Below are positions 1-8,243 of a stretch of DNA of 64,000 bases, one piece after another; position 1 is the first letter of the stretch, and each line of letters begins with the position of its first letter. The DNA is taken from the NCBI GenBank assembly GCA_034331105.1, contig JAXQGB010000012.1:356522-420521 (forward strand), written 5' to 3'. A model generated the notes under the pieces. The model had not been told where the DNA came from. It ran no database searches and was given only the letters and a program-made list of their open reading frames with translations. Position numbers and translations under genes: made by a program. Source of the stretch: Caenicola sp034331105. GTDB taxonomy: Bacteria > Synergistota > Synergistia > Synergistales > Synergistaceae.

Positions 1-907
1 TCTCCATCACCGCGCTTGCCGGAGAAACATTCTCCCTGACTATACACTGAGGCCTGAACATGACATGTTTTACCCTCAGCACCATGCTCATATCAGCGCC
101 CTCGATAAAGTTTCGGACATAGTCATCGGCGGGATTCGTTGACATCTCTTCAGGCGTCCCGGACTGAATTATACGGCCGTTGTGCATTATTGCCACCCTG
201 TCTCCCAGCTTAAAAGCCTCGTTTATGTCATGTGTTATGAAGATGATAGTCTTTTCAAGTTTTCTCTGGATCGAAAGGAGCTCAAACTGCATCTCTCTCC
301 TGACAAGGGGGTCCAGGGCTGAGAAAGGTTCATCCATCAACAGCATGTCAGGGGAATTTACAAGGGCCCTCGCGATCCCGACCCTCTGCTTCATCCCGCC
401 GGAAAGAGTGGATATCGGTTTGTCTTCCCATCCTTCAAGACCTACCATTTTGATGAAATCCTGAGCCTTTTCAAAGCGTTCATTTTTTGGTATGCCCCTG
501 ACCTCAAGTCCGTAAGCAACATTGTCTATCACGCTTCTGTGTGTCAGCAGGCCGAAGTTCTGAAATACCATCGATACTTTGTCCCGCCTGAGACTCAAAA
601 GTTCTTTGCCGTTGAGTTTTTCGACATTCTGCCCCTCAAAGAGGATCGTTCCCGAAGTCGGTTTCAAAAGCTGGTTGAAACATCTTATTATGGTCGATTT
701 ACCCGAGCCGGAGAGTCCGATTATTACGAATATCTCTTTTCTCCTGACCTTGAAGGAGACGTCCCAGAGCGCGACCGCTGCCCCTGTTTTTCGGTATACC
801 TCATCCTTGTCGAGGCCCTCTGCCATCATTTTGGAGGCTTCTGCCTTGTTTTTGCCGTATATTTTTACAACGTTTCTTGCTTCCGCAATATAATCTTCAT
901 TTATCAT
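1..907 (-). CDS. proV: glycine betaine/proline ABC transporter ATPase (3' end outside window)
   Basis: ATPase subunit of an osmoprotectant (betaine/proline) importer, acting on the cytoplasmic face of ProW. About 302 codons are visible and the C-terminus runs off the left edge. Reading the minus strand gives a Walker A GLSGSGKST, the ABC signature TLSGGMKQR, a Walker B LLMDEPFSALDP and the switch histidine in FITHDINEAF, in normal order. The extension after about residue 270 (MSMVLRVKHVM) is where the CBS-domain tail of ProV/OpuAA begins. The ATG overlaps the TGA of the permease gene (ATGA), so the two are translationally coupled. It is the last visible gene of the operon regulator-proX-proW-proV. 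Confidence 0.93.
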   Translation of the reverse strand, partial: MINEDYIAEARNVVKIYGKNKAEASKMMAEGLDKDEVYRKTGAAVALWDVSFKVRRKEIFVIIGLSGSGKSTIIRCFNQLLKPTSGTILFEGQNVEKLNGKELLSLRRDKVSMVFQNFGLLTHRSVIDNVAYGLEVRGIPKNERFEKAQDFIKMVGLEGWEDKPISTLSGGMKQRVGIARALVNSPDMLLMDEPFSALDPLVRREMQFELLSIQRKLEKTIIFITHDINEAFKLGDRVAIMHNGRIIQSGTPEEMSTNPADDYVRNFIEGADMSMVLRVKHVMFRPQCIVRENVSPASAVME

Positions 908-1767
908 TCAGAAACAGCCTCTTTCTTTACCATTCCCTGGGTCAGCCGGTCAAGTATGATCGCAATGATCACTATTGCTATGCCGGGCATCAGAGCTTTG
1001 CCCATCTCGGTCCTGTTTGTTGCAAGCAATATTTCCATGCCCAGGCCGTTAGCTCCGATCAGGGCACAAGTGACCACCATAGACATCGCCATCATGATCG
1101 TCTGGTTGATGCCGGCCATGATAGAAGGCATTGCCTGCGGGATCTGTACTTTGGCGAGAAGCTGTATTTTGGTCGATCCAAATGATGAAGCAGCCTCCAC
1201 CATCTCTTTGTCCACGTGGACTATCCCCAGGTTCGTCATCCTGACCATGGGAACCACTGCGTATATAGTAGTTGCTATCAGAGCCGGGGTCTTCCCGGGG
1301 CTGAAGAGTATGACCGCAGGAACAAGGTAGACGAAGGCAGGCATGGTCTGCATCAGGTCCAGTATCGGCCTCACGATGGTGGAAGTCCTTTTGCTCATTG
1401 CCACTATGATCCCCAACGGGAAGCCCATTATGACGGATAGGAAGACAGCCACTATTACCATGCTTATCGTCTCCAGCATATTGTCCCAAAGGCCGCACAT
1501 GCCCACAAAAAAGAGCATGGCTGCGTACATTGGTCCCACATAAAGCTTTTTGCTGACTCTCCAGCCCAGATATGCCACTACAAGGATCATAACAGGCCAG
1601 GGGATAGCTTCCAGCAAAGAGTTTATTGAGTTGATGGAAGCTATTATCGCTGATTTTATCAGCCCCAGCGTCTCTCTGTTATTCCTGCTGAAAGCTTTTA
1701 CCGCTACGTCGATAGCTTCCCCGCTTCCTATTTGAAGGCTTTCGGGGAATTTATATAGAAATTCCAT
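904..1767 (-). CDS. proW: glycine betaine/proline ABC transporter permease
   Basis: Inner-membrane permease of the betaine/proline importer, 287 residues. It has several hydrophobic helices after an N-terminal soluble stretch with one early membrane segment (around residues 55-70), as in ProW/OpuAB. The conserved binding-protein-dependent permease loop is visible around residues 200-230, near AKVQIPQAMPSIMAGINQ, the EAA-type contact with the ATPase. It lies between proX, 48 nt upstream, and proV, which it overlaps by 4 nt. Length and motif fit the family. Substrate specificity between betaine, proline and carnitine cannot be told from sequence alone. Confidence 0.93.
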   Translation of the reverse strand: MEFLYKFPESLQIGSGEAIDVAVKAFSRNNRETLGLIKSAIIASINSINSLLEAIPWPVMILVVAYLGWRVSKKLYVGPMYAAMLFFVGMCGLWDNMLETISMVIVAVFLSVIMGFPLGIIVAMSKRTSTIVRPILDLMQTMPAFVYLVPAVILFSPGKTPALIATTIYAVVPMVRMTNLGIVHVDKEMVEAASSFGSTKIQLLAKVQIPQAMPSIMAGINQTIMMAMSMVVTCALIGANGLGMEILLATNRTEMGKALMPGIAIVIIAIILDRLTQGMVKKEAVSE

Positions 1768-1815
1768 TCAAAGACCTCCCTGATCTACATTTCGTTTATC
1801 TCACAGGGAAGTTTT

Positions 1816-2802
1816 TTAGAGAACAGCTCTTACCCTCTCCGCCCTCTCCTTAGGCAGCCACTGGTCGAGCAGTTCAGGATTTTTCCTGAGCAGCCATTTC
1901 GCTGCTTCTGTGTGGCTTGCTTTTTTCTCATCAAGATATGCAAGTGCTTCGGATATCAGTTTGCTGCCTGTTTTGTATTTTTTAAAGAACCCAAGCAGAT
2001 CAGGAGCTTTCTTTGCGAAATATTTGCTGCTCACGATCTTAAGCTGCTGAGACGGGAAGGCACAGGCTCCCTTTTCGAAAAGCTCTTTGCTGTATGGTTC
2101 GTCCTCAAGCAGTACGATATCCAGTTTTCCGCTGACCCAGGTAGGCTCATAACAATATCCCACCCAAGGTTCACCGAGGTTATATGCTGATACGAGGGAG
2201 GCAAAAAGCGTTGCTTCGCTTCCAAGACGCGCGTAGTTGTAATTTTTGTCCAGCCCGTATAGCTCATATTTTTTATGGAGCACCTCGTCAGCCATCCATC
2301 CGGGGATCGAGCCGTAGATCCTTCCTTTGCCCTTATCCTCGTCGTCCGGAAATACGCTGTGGTATTTTGCCAGATCCTTTACTGTCTTAAGGTCAGGAGC
2401 TAAAGGCTTGATGCCTCGTTTTGCGTCACCTTCGATGACGTACCTTGGAACGTAGAGTCCCTGCTTGCTGTCCGGAGCCAGGATCCCGACGTCTACAATG
2501 TCTCCGTTCGCAATGTCATTAGGATATGTAGCGACGTTGTCTGTCCAGCTTTCGATATCCAGGTCGACGTCTCCCGCTATTATTGCCTGCCAGTTCATAG
2601 TTGAAGACGCTGTCGATGTTTTGAGTATATATCCGTCATATGCGTTTTCAACGACTATCCTTGCTATCTCGTTGTGAAGCTTCTGGCTGTCCCATCCGTT
2701 ATCTGTAACGACTATCTCAGTTTTAGCGAATGCCTGTACAGGCATTGCGCAGACAATGACCATCAGGCAAAGTAAAAAAACTCTTTTCAGTGATTTATTC
2801 AT
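1816..2802 (-). CDS. proX: glycine betaine/proline ABC transporter substrate-binding protein
   Basis: Periplasmic binding protein of the betaine/proline importer, 328 residues, OpuAC/ProX fold. An N-terminal signal peptide is clear: Lys-Ser-Leu-Lys-Arg, then a hydrophobic core ending near VQAFA-KTEI (about residue 27). Sequence features of the family follow, including WDSQKLHNEI and the aromatic patches (WTD, GEPWVGYCYEPTW) that form the aromatic cage for quaternary amines. The start is an ATG about 5 nt after a G-rich Shine-Dalgarno tract. It is the first transporter gene behind the regulator, and an inverted repeat sits in its promoter region at 2849-2869. Confidence 0.92.
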   Translation of the reverse strand: MNKSLKRVFLLCLMVIVCAMPVQAFAKTEIVVTDNGWDSQKLHNEIARIVVENAYDGYILKTSTASSTMNWQAIIAGDVDLDIESWTDNVATYPNDIANGDIVDVGILAPDSKQGLYVPRYVIEGDAKRGIKPLAPDLKTVKDLAKYHSVFPDDEDKGKGRIYGSIPGWMADEVLHKKYELYGLDKNYNYARLGSEATLFASLVSAYNLGEPWVGYCYEPTWVSGKLDIVLLEDEPYSKELFEKGACAFPSQQLKIVSSKYFAKKAPDLLGFFKKYKTGSKLISEALAYLDEKKASHTEAAKWLLRKNPELLDQWLPKERAERVRAVL

Positions 2803-2848
2803 CAGTATCCCCCCACTTATTTGATTTCAACACTCCTATTCTTACATA

Positions 2849-2869
2849 AGGTTGTTACTTTTTCAACCT
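2849..2869. promoter_or_regulatory. inverted repeat at the proXWV promoter, candidate operator
   Basis: AGGTTG, 9 bases, CAACCT: a perfect 6-bp inverted repeat 47 nt upstream of proX. Reading the minus strand, a TTGAAA (-35-like) element inside the repeat is followed about 16 nt later by TAAGAA (-10-like). A bound protein would therefore cover the promoter. The natural candidate ligand is the GntR/RCK_C regulator encoded just upstream. The promoter assignment is inference. Confidence 0.45.
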
Positions 2870-2925
2870 AAAATTCAACAATCAATAACATTTATAGGTA
2901 AAAAGGCGTTGTTTTCTTCGCTTAG

Positions 2926-3576
2926 TTAATAATCGAAGGTCTCTTTTATCCGGAGAGTTTGCAGGAAATATTTGACCTTTGAGTAGCTGCCCTCGTCGCC
3001 CACAAAATAGAGTACGTCGCCCTCTTCAAGAAAGGTTGAGCCTCCGGGGGAGAGAATGAGAGTTCCCTTTTTCTTTATGGCTACAACTGTTGCAGAGGTA
3101 GATTGCCAGAAGCATAGTTCCGATATTTTTTTACCAAGGGAGGGCAGGTTCCCTTCCAGCGTGACCTCAAAGGGAATGAAAGGGTTTGTTGATCGAAACC
3201 GTTCTGTAAGGTCGACAAGCATTTCTACCTCTTCCTTCAGCTCCTCGATCTCACGCATCTGCTTTTCTGCCTTCTCGATGATGCTGTTCTTTAGAAAAGA
3301 AATTGTCCTGGCGTCCCGCCTCCTTGAAATGAAGAGCAGTGCGTTCTCCCTGGACTTCACAGTGACCCCGCTTCCCTTCTCAGCCTCTACTATTCCCAAT
3401 TCAGCAAGGACGCATACTGCCTTTCTGGCAGTCTCTGATGAAACCTGGTACTGAGATGCGAGGGAGGAACGCGCGAAGATCTTATCGCCGACCTGATAGC
3501 TGCCTTCGGCGATCCTTGATGCGATATCGGAAGCTAGCTGCTGATATCGAGATTCGTGATCTGTTTTAGGGCTCAT
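2926..3576 (-). CDS. GntR-family regulator with RCK_C (TrkA-C) domain, BusR-like
   Basis: Cytoplasmic transcription factor, 216 residues from the chosen ATG. This ATG follows an AGGAAAGGGG ribosome site; a longer frame to 3642 has none. Domains in order: winged helix of the GntR type (residues about 10-75, with SSLASQYQVSSETARKAV as the recognition-helix region), a charged heptad-like coiled coil (about 95-130, EKAEKQMREIEELKEEVEML), and an RCK_C/TrkA-C domain (about 135-212, with GDVLYFVGDE). The same order is known in BusR of streptococci and lactococci, where c-di-AMP binds the RCK_C domain and the betaine transporter busAB is repressed. Its position directly upstream of proXWV supports the same role here. 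The ligand is inferred. Confidence 0.8.
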   Translation of the reverse strand: MSPKTDHESRYQQLASDIASRIAEGSYQVGDKIFARSSLASQYQVSSETARKAVCVLAELGIVEAEKGSGVTVKSRENALLFISRRRDARTISFLKNSIIEKAEKQMREIEELKEEVEMLVDLTERFRSTNPFIPFEVTLEGNLPSLGKKISELCFWQSTSATVVAIKKKGTLILSPGGSTFLEEGDVLYFVGDEGSYSKVKYFLQTLRIKETFDY

Positions 3577-4167
3577 TGGAGGGACCCCTTTCCTTTTGTA
3601 AGTATTTTTTGCCGGCTTTCCATCCGGAGGAGAATATCTCACATTTATGCAATTGTATCAAATCGACGTAAAATTGCTTGCAACTTTTTGGTTTATATGG
3701 TAAAAAGCGACTAGTGATAGCGGTAATGAGGAGGGTAGGTTATTTAAGTCTATCATCACAAACCAAGTCAAGCATTTTTAAAATCTGACCTAACTGGATT
3801 ACAGTTATACAAATGGCCATACGGACAGCCGGGTCAAATGCCGAACTAGCGATTGTGATATCGTGTTGATGAGCCAGAGCTCAAATTTTGTTGCGGAGAC
3901 CTCCGCGAAATTGTGTTCATAAGTTTAGAGTACTTGTGAATGGTCGACATGAGCAGTAAAAGTATATATTACTGTATAGGCTCAAATAAACTACCAATAT
4001 TTGTATAATACATCAATCAAATAAAGTAGGGATCATCTATCAAGTACAACTATCCTGTCTTTTCCCCTGAGGAAGGCGGGTGGTTGTTTTTTATTTCAAG
4101 GGGTGAAAGCAAATACCCCGAGTGGATGAACACTCATGCGGAGGCCATTTTCAGAAAGGAGCCTGAG
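3577..4167. other. gene-poor region between the BusR-like gene and speD
   Basis: About 590 bases with no convincing complete gene on either strand. It holds a compact hairpin GCGGAG-AC-CTCCGC at 3893-3906 flanked by AT-rich arms, and a TATAAT hexamer at 4004-4009 without a good -35 partner, a possible speD promoter. From 4030 to 4167 the speD frame is open upstream of the speD ATG and reads like protein (for example FSPEEGGW, ESKYPEWMN). It has no ATG and no ribosome site, only a TTG at 4084. It could be a relic of a lost gene or an N-terminal extension. Confidence 0.5.
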
Positions 4168-4974
4168 ATGGCCGAGAAAATTAAACTGTATGGCTTCAAC
4201 AACCTTACAAAAACACTTAGCTTCAATATTTATGATGTGTGCTACGCAAAGACAGAAAGAGAAAAGAACGAGTATCTGGCATACATCGATGAACAGTACA
4301 ACGCAGAGCGTCTCACCAACATACTTTGCGATGTAACTGATATGATCGGTGCCCATGTCCTGAACATTTCCAAACAGAACTACGACCCGCAGGGAGCAAG
4401 CGTCACCATCCTGATCTCCGAGATGCCCATTCCTCCGGAGACCCTTGATTCCTCGTGCAATAGCGGGTTTGAAATTCTTTCTAAACGCGAAACTGTATGC
4501 GGCCACCTGGACAAGAGCCACCTCACGGTCCATACCTACCCTGAGTTCCACCCAAACCAGTCTATATCGACCTTCCGTGTGGACATAGACGTATCTACAT
4601 GCGGAAAGATATCCCCGCTCAATGCCCTCGATTATCTGATCGGCAGCTTTGACTCTGATATCATTGCGATAGACTACCGTGTCCGGGGTTTCACCCGTGA
4701 GATGGACGGACGTAAATGCTATATCGACCACAAAATAGCCTCGATACAGGATTTCATAGACTCCGGGACGCTGCAGGAATATGACGCACAGGACATTAAC
4801 GTTTACCAGGCCAATATTTTTCACACGAAGATGCTGATAAAGGAACTGCACCTTCAGAATTACCTCTTTAACAATGATGTGCTTGAATTTACCCCCAAAG
4901 AGAGGCTTGAGATAACCAACAGGCTTCGCAGGGAAATGATAGAGATCTATACGGGAATGAATATCTATGAATAG
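4168..4974 (+). CDS. speD: S-adenosylmethionine decarboxylase proenzyme
   Basis: Makes decarboxylated S-adenosylmethionine, the aminopropyl donor for spermidine. The protein is 268 residues and of the longer, Escherichia coli-type class (264 residues there), not the short class. It self-cleaves to create a pyruvoyl cofactor; the cleavage site is Lys116-Ser117 in HLDKSHLTVHTYPE. The N-terminal LYGFNNLTKTLSFNIYD is nearly identical to the E. coli pattern, which fixes the start at the ATG preceded by AAAGGAG. The frame stays open further upstream, see the preceding region. It is the first gene of speD-speA-speE-speB and overlaps the next gene by 8 nt. Confidence 0.95.
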   Translation: MAEKIKLYGFNNLTKTLSFNIYDVCYAKTEREKNEYLAYIDEQYNAERLTNILCDVTDMIGAHVLNISKQNYDPQGASVTILISEMPIPPETLDSSCNSGFEILSKRETVCGHLDKSHLTVHTYPEFHPNQSISTFRVDIDVSTCGKISPLNALDYLIGSFDSDIIAIDYRVRGFTREMDGRKCYIDHKIASIQDFIDSGTLQEYDAQDINVYQANIFHTKMLIKELHLQNYLFNNDVLEFTPKERLEITNRLRREMIEIYTGMNIYE

Positions 4975-6412
4975 GCAGAATGAGACTCCGATCTATGATG
5001 CTTTGCAGGAATATATACAAAACAGGATAGTCTCCTTTGATGTCCCCGGTCACAAACAGGGCAAGGGACATAAGGCTCTTGTTGATGCTTTTGGCCAGAA
5101 GTGTATCTCGATGGATCTCAACTCAAGCAAACCTCTTGACAACCTGACCCACCCTACCGGAGTCATCAGGGAGGCAGAGATCCTGACAGCAGAGGCTTTC
5201 AGAGCGAGCCAGGCATTCCTTATAACAAACGGCACAACTGCAGCAGTTCAGAATATGATCTTTTCATGCTGCAGGCAGAACGACAAGATCATCATGCCGA
5301 GAAACGTCCATAAGAGCGTGATAAACGCAATGGTTATCTGCGGTGCTGCCCCTGTCTATGTCAACCCCGGGATCGAACCGGAACTTGGGATAAGCCTGGG
5401 CATGTCAGTCAGCGATGTGAAAATGGCAGTATCGGAACATCCGGATGCAAAGGCTATACTCGTTAACAATCCAACCTATTACGGGGTCTGCAGCGACCTG
5501 AGGGAGATAGTCAGAATTGCCCATGATGCGGGCATGCTGGCCCTTATCGACGAGGCCCACGGAACACACCTCTACTTTGGCGAGGACCTTCCTCTTTCAG
5601 CGATGGATGCGGGAGCGGATATGTCAGCAGTCAGCATACATAAAACAGGCGGCTCCCTAACCCAGAGCTCAATGCTGCTCCTGGGTCCGGGCGTCGATGC
5701 CGAAGCTGTAAGGCAGATAATAAACCTGACACAGACAACGAGCGGAAGCTATCTGCTCATGGCATCCCTTGACATTGCCAGAAAAAACCTCTTCCTCCAC
5801 GGCAAAGAGATATTCGAAAGGGTATGTTCGCTCAGCGAATATGCGAGGAGAGAGGTAAACAAGATCCCCGGCCTCAGGGCCTTCGGAAAAGAGATAATCA
5901 ACGGAGAGACAGTCTTTGATTTTGACAGGACCAAACTAAGCATACATACCCGTGCAATGGGTCTTGCAGGAATAGAAGTTTATGACATCCTAAGGGATGA
6001 ATTCGGTATACAGATAGAGTTTGGGGACATCGGCAACGTCCTGGCCATTATTTCAGTGGGTGACAGGGAACTTGAAATTGAGAGGCTCCTTGGAGCTTTG
6101 GCAGAGATTCAGCGCCGCTTCAGCCGCGACCCGATGAACATGCTTGACCACGAGTATATTGATCCGCAGGTGGCGATGACTCCACAGCAGGCTTTCCAAG
6201 CAAAGAAAAAAAGTGTTACCATAAAGGAAAGTCTTGGAATGATCAGTGCGGAACTTGTAATGGCATACCCGCCGGGCATCCCGATACTTGCGCCCGGCGA
6301 GAGACTGACAGCCGAGATAATCGACTATATCAGCTACGCCAAGGAAAAGGGATGTGTCATGACCGGTACCAAGGACATGGAAATGAACAATATTGAGACA
6401 GTGGAGGAATAA
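4967..6412 (+). CDS. speA: PLP-dependent arginine (Orn/Lys/Arg) decarboxylase
   Basis: Fold-type-I PLP decarboxylase of the Bacillus SpeA type, 481 residues (Bacillus SpeA is about 490). The PLP lysine is Lys226 in SIHKTGGSLTQSS, with Asp195 in IDEAHGTH contacting the pyridine nitrogen. The N-terminal VPGHKQGKGH is typical of the family. It lacks the N-terminal wing domain of the large enterobacterial decarboxylases. Arginine is the likely substrate because an agmatinase gene closes the operon, giving arginine to agmatine to putrescine. Lysine or ornithine cannot be excluded from motifs alone. It overlaps speD by 8 nt and is followed 4 nt later by speE. Confidence 0.88.
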   Translation: MNRQNETPIYDALQEYIQNRIVSFDVPGHKQGKGHKALVDAFGQKCISMDLNSSKPLDNLTHPTGVIREAEILTAEAFRASQAFLITNGTTAAVQNMIFSCCRQNDKIIMPRNVHKSVINAMVICGAAPVYVNPGIEPELGISLGMSVSDVKMAVSEHPDAKAILVNNPTYYGVCSDLREIVRIAHDAGMLALIDEAHGTHLYFGEDLPLSAMDAGADMSAVSIHKTGGSLTQSSMLLLGPGVDAEAVRQIINLTQTTSGSYLLMASLDIARKNLFLHGKEIFERVCSLSEYARREVNKIPGLRAFGKEIINGETVFDFDRTKLSIHTRAMGLAGIEVYDILRDEFGIQIEFGDIGNVLAIISVGDRELEIERLLGALAEIQRRFSRDPMNMLDHEYIDPQVAMTPQQAFQAKKKSVTIKESLGMISAELVMAYPPGIPILAPGERLTAEIIDYISYAKEKGCVMTGTKDMEMNNIETVEE

Positions 6413-6416
6413 AAAA

Positions 6417-7274
6417 ATGGAATACTGGTATACGGAAGAACATAGTGAAAACGTAAGGTTTTCCATCAGGGTAGATAAACAGCTCTATTCAGCGAAGAGC
6501 ATATTCCAGAGAATTGACGTCTTTGAAGCCGAAGAGTTTGGCCGGTTCCTGACACTTGACGGGCTCATGATGCTTACGGAGAAGGACGAGTTCATATACC
6601 ACGACATGATCGTCCATGTTCCGATGGCGTCGAACCCCGACATAAAGAAGGTCCTTGTTATAGGAGCCGGTGACGGTGGAACTGTCCGCGAACTGACCAG
6701 ATACAGTACGATCGAGAAAATAGACATGGTCGAGATAGATAAGATGGTCGTCGAGGCATGCCTTGAGTACATGCCCCAGACCTCATCCAAGCTTGCTGAC
6801 CCAAGGGTCACCATATACTATGAAGACGGGCTGAAATTCGTTCGCGACAAAGTCAACATGTATGACTTGATAATAGTCGACAGCACAGACCCGTTCGGCC
6901 CGGGAGAAGGGCTCTTCACAAAAGAGTTTTACGGCAATTGCTACAAGGCGCTGACAGAAGAGGGTATCCTGGTCAACCAGCACGAGTGCCCTTACTATGA
7001 GAGTTACGCAATGTCGATGAAGAGGGCCCACAAAAGGATCAGGGAATTCTTTCCTGTCACAAGGGTCTATCAGGCCCACATTCCTACATATCCGTCAGGT
7101 CATTGGCTTTTTGGCTTTGCATCCAAGAAAAAGGACCCGATAAAGGATCTTGATGCAGACAGATGGAACAGCCTCGGCATAAAGACGAAGTATTACAACA
7201 CTGATCTGCACAGGGGCTGCTTTGCCATACCGACATATGTAAAGGAACTCCTTGATGACGCGGATAAAGAATAA
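6417..7274 (+). CDS. speE: spermidine synthase
   Basis: Transfers the aminopropyl group from decarboxylated S-adenosylmethionine to putrescine, in the cytoplasm. 285 residues, a usual length. Visible family motifs: LDGLMMLTEKDEFIYHDMIVHVP, in short pieces the GLMMLTEKDEF substrate gate; the nucleotide loop VIGAGDGGTVRE; and IIVDSTDPFGPGEGLF with the catalytic Asp. The start is the ATG after GGAGG at the end of speA; an in-frame ATG 24 nt upstream would lie inside speA. It overlaps speB by 20 nt, so coupled translation is likely. Confidence 0.96.
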   Translation: MEYWYTEEHSENVRFSIRVDKQLYSAKSIFQRIDVFEAEEFGRFLTLDGLMMLTEKDEFIYHDMIVHVPMASNPDIKKVLVIGAGDGGTVRELTRYSTIEKIDMVEIDKMVVEACLEYMPQTSSKLADPRVTIYYEDGLKFVRDKVNMYDLIIVDSTDPFGPGEGLFTKEFYGNCYKALTEEGILVNQHECPYYESYAMSMKRAHKRIREFFPVTRVYQAHIPTYPSGHWLFGFASKKKDPIKDLDADRWNSLGIKTKYYNTDLHRGCFAIPTYVKELLDDADKE

Positions 7275-8109
7275 TGGACCGGCAGTCTTTATCGGCTGCG
7301 AAAGCAATTATGGCGAATCTGAGCTTGTCATATTCGGAGCCCCCTTTGACGGGACATGCAGTTACAGGCCGGGTTCGAGGTTTGCAGGGTCTGCCATCCG
7401 CAACGAATCATACGGCATTGAGACCTACTCCCCCTATCTGGAGAAAGATCTTGAGGATCTCTCTGTCTTTGATGCAGGTGAACTGGATCTTCCTTTTGGC
7501 AATACCTGCGAGGTCCTTGAAAGGATAGAGCAAGCAGCTTCAGAGATAGCTTCCGACGGCAAGATCCCCCTCATGATCGGGGGGGAGCATCTTGTTACCT
7601 TAGGTTCTGTAAGGGCTCTTGCAAAAAAGTACCCGGACCTCAATATAGTACATTTTGATGCGCACGCGGATCTCCGTGACGACTACATGGGAGAAAAACT
7701 TTCCCATGCGACTGTGATCAGACGCTGCCATGAACTTATAAAGGGAAAGGTGTATCAGTTCGGCATTCGTTCGATGACAAGGGAAGAGGACCTCTGGGCA
7801 AGAGAGAACGCTGTCCAGAGGAAGTATGACTTCGGGACCCTGGATGAAGTTCTGGATGAGCTTATGGGAAAGCCCGTATACCTTACCATCGACCTTGATG
7901 TGCTGGATCCATCCATATTCCCTGGAACAGGGACTCCTGAGCCCGGCGGGGTATCTTTCACGGACTTGATATCAGCGGTCCACCGCATGAAAGGACTTGA
8001 TATAGTCGGATGCGATGTCAACGAACTTGCTCCGCACTACGACCAAAGCGGAGTTTCGACTGCGGTCGCATGCAAGGTGATCAGGGAGCTGATACTGACA
8101 GTACTTTAG
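7255..8109 (+). CDS. speB: agmatinase
   Basis: Ureohydrolase that splits agmatine into putrescine and urea using two Mn ions. 284 residues. The metal ligands of the arginase/agmatinase fold are all present: GGEHLVTLG, HFDAHADLRDDY, SHAT and DLDVLDPS. The start is the ATG preceded by AAAGGA inside the end of speE. Together with speA it supplies putrescine to speE, so this operon encodes a complete arginine-to-spermidine route with speD. A long-stem terminator follows 66 nt downstream. Confidence 0.94.
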   Translation: MTRIKNNGPAVFIGCESNYGESELVIFGAPFDGTCSYRPGSRFAGSAIRNESYGIETYSPYLEKDLEDLSVFDAGELDLPFGNTCEVLERIEQAASEIASDGKIPLMIGGEHLVTLGSVRALAKKYPDLNIVHFDAHADLRDDYMGEKLSHATVIRRCHELIKGKVYQFGIRSMTREEDLWARENAVQRKYDFGTLDEVLDELMGKPVYLTIDLDVLDPSIFPGTGTPEPGGVSFTDLISAVHRMKGLDIVGCDVNELAPHYDQSGVSTAVACKVIRELILTVL

Positions 8110-8175
8110 AATCGATCGTACATTGCCGGACTGGCCAAAGAAGAAAGGCCCCAAGGCAATAAGAGAAAACAAATA

Positions 8176-8220
8176 AAAATCAGGTGCAGTGTAATTATTA
8201 ATTACACTGCACCTGATTTT
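8176..8220. terminator. bidirectional intrinsic terminator, 20-bp stem
   Basis: Perfect inverted repeat with arms at 8176-8195 and 8201-8220 and a 5-base loop (TATTA). T-runs on both outer sides let it serve speB on the plus strand and the cyclase gene on the minus strand. Confidence 0.9.
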
Positions 8221-8243
8221 TTCATGTTTATTCAGAGAGCAAA

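Noticed and set aside
539..1330. Long plus-strand reading frame over the proV/proW genes
   Set aside because: It is the antisense shadow of two well-recognised minus-strand genes and has no motif or ribosome site.
4096..4851. Minus-strand 251-residue frame opposite speD
   Set aside because: Shadow of speD, whose sequence matches the family over its whole length.
7365..7380. GGTTCGAGG-like motif resembling a tRNA T-arm
   Set aside because: It lies inside speB in coding frame, with no acceptor or anticodon stem around it.
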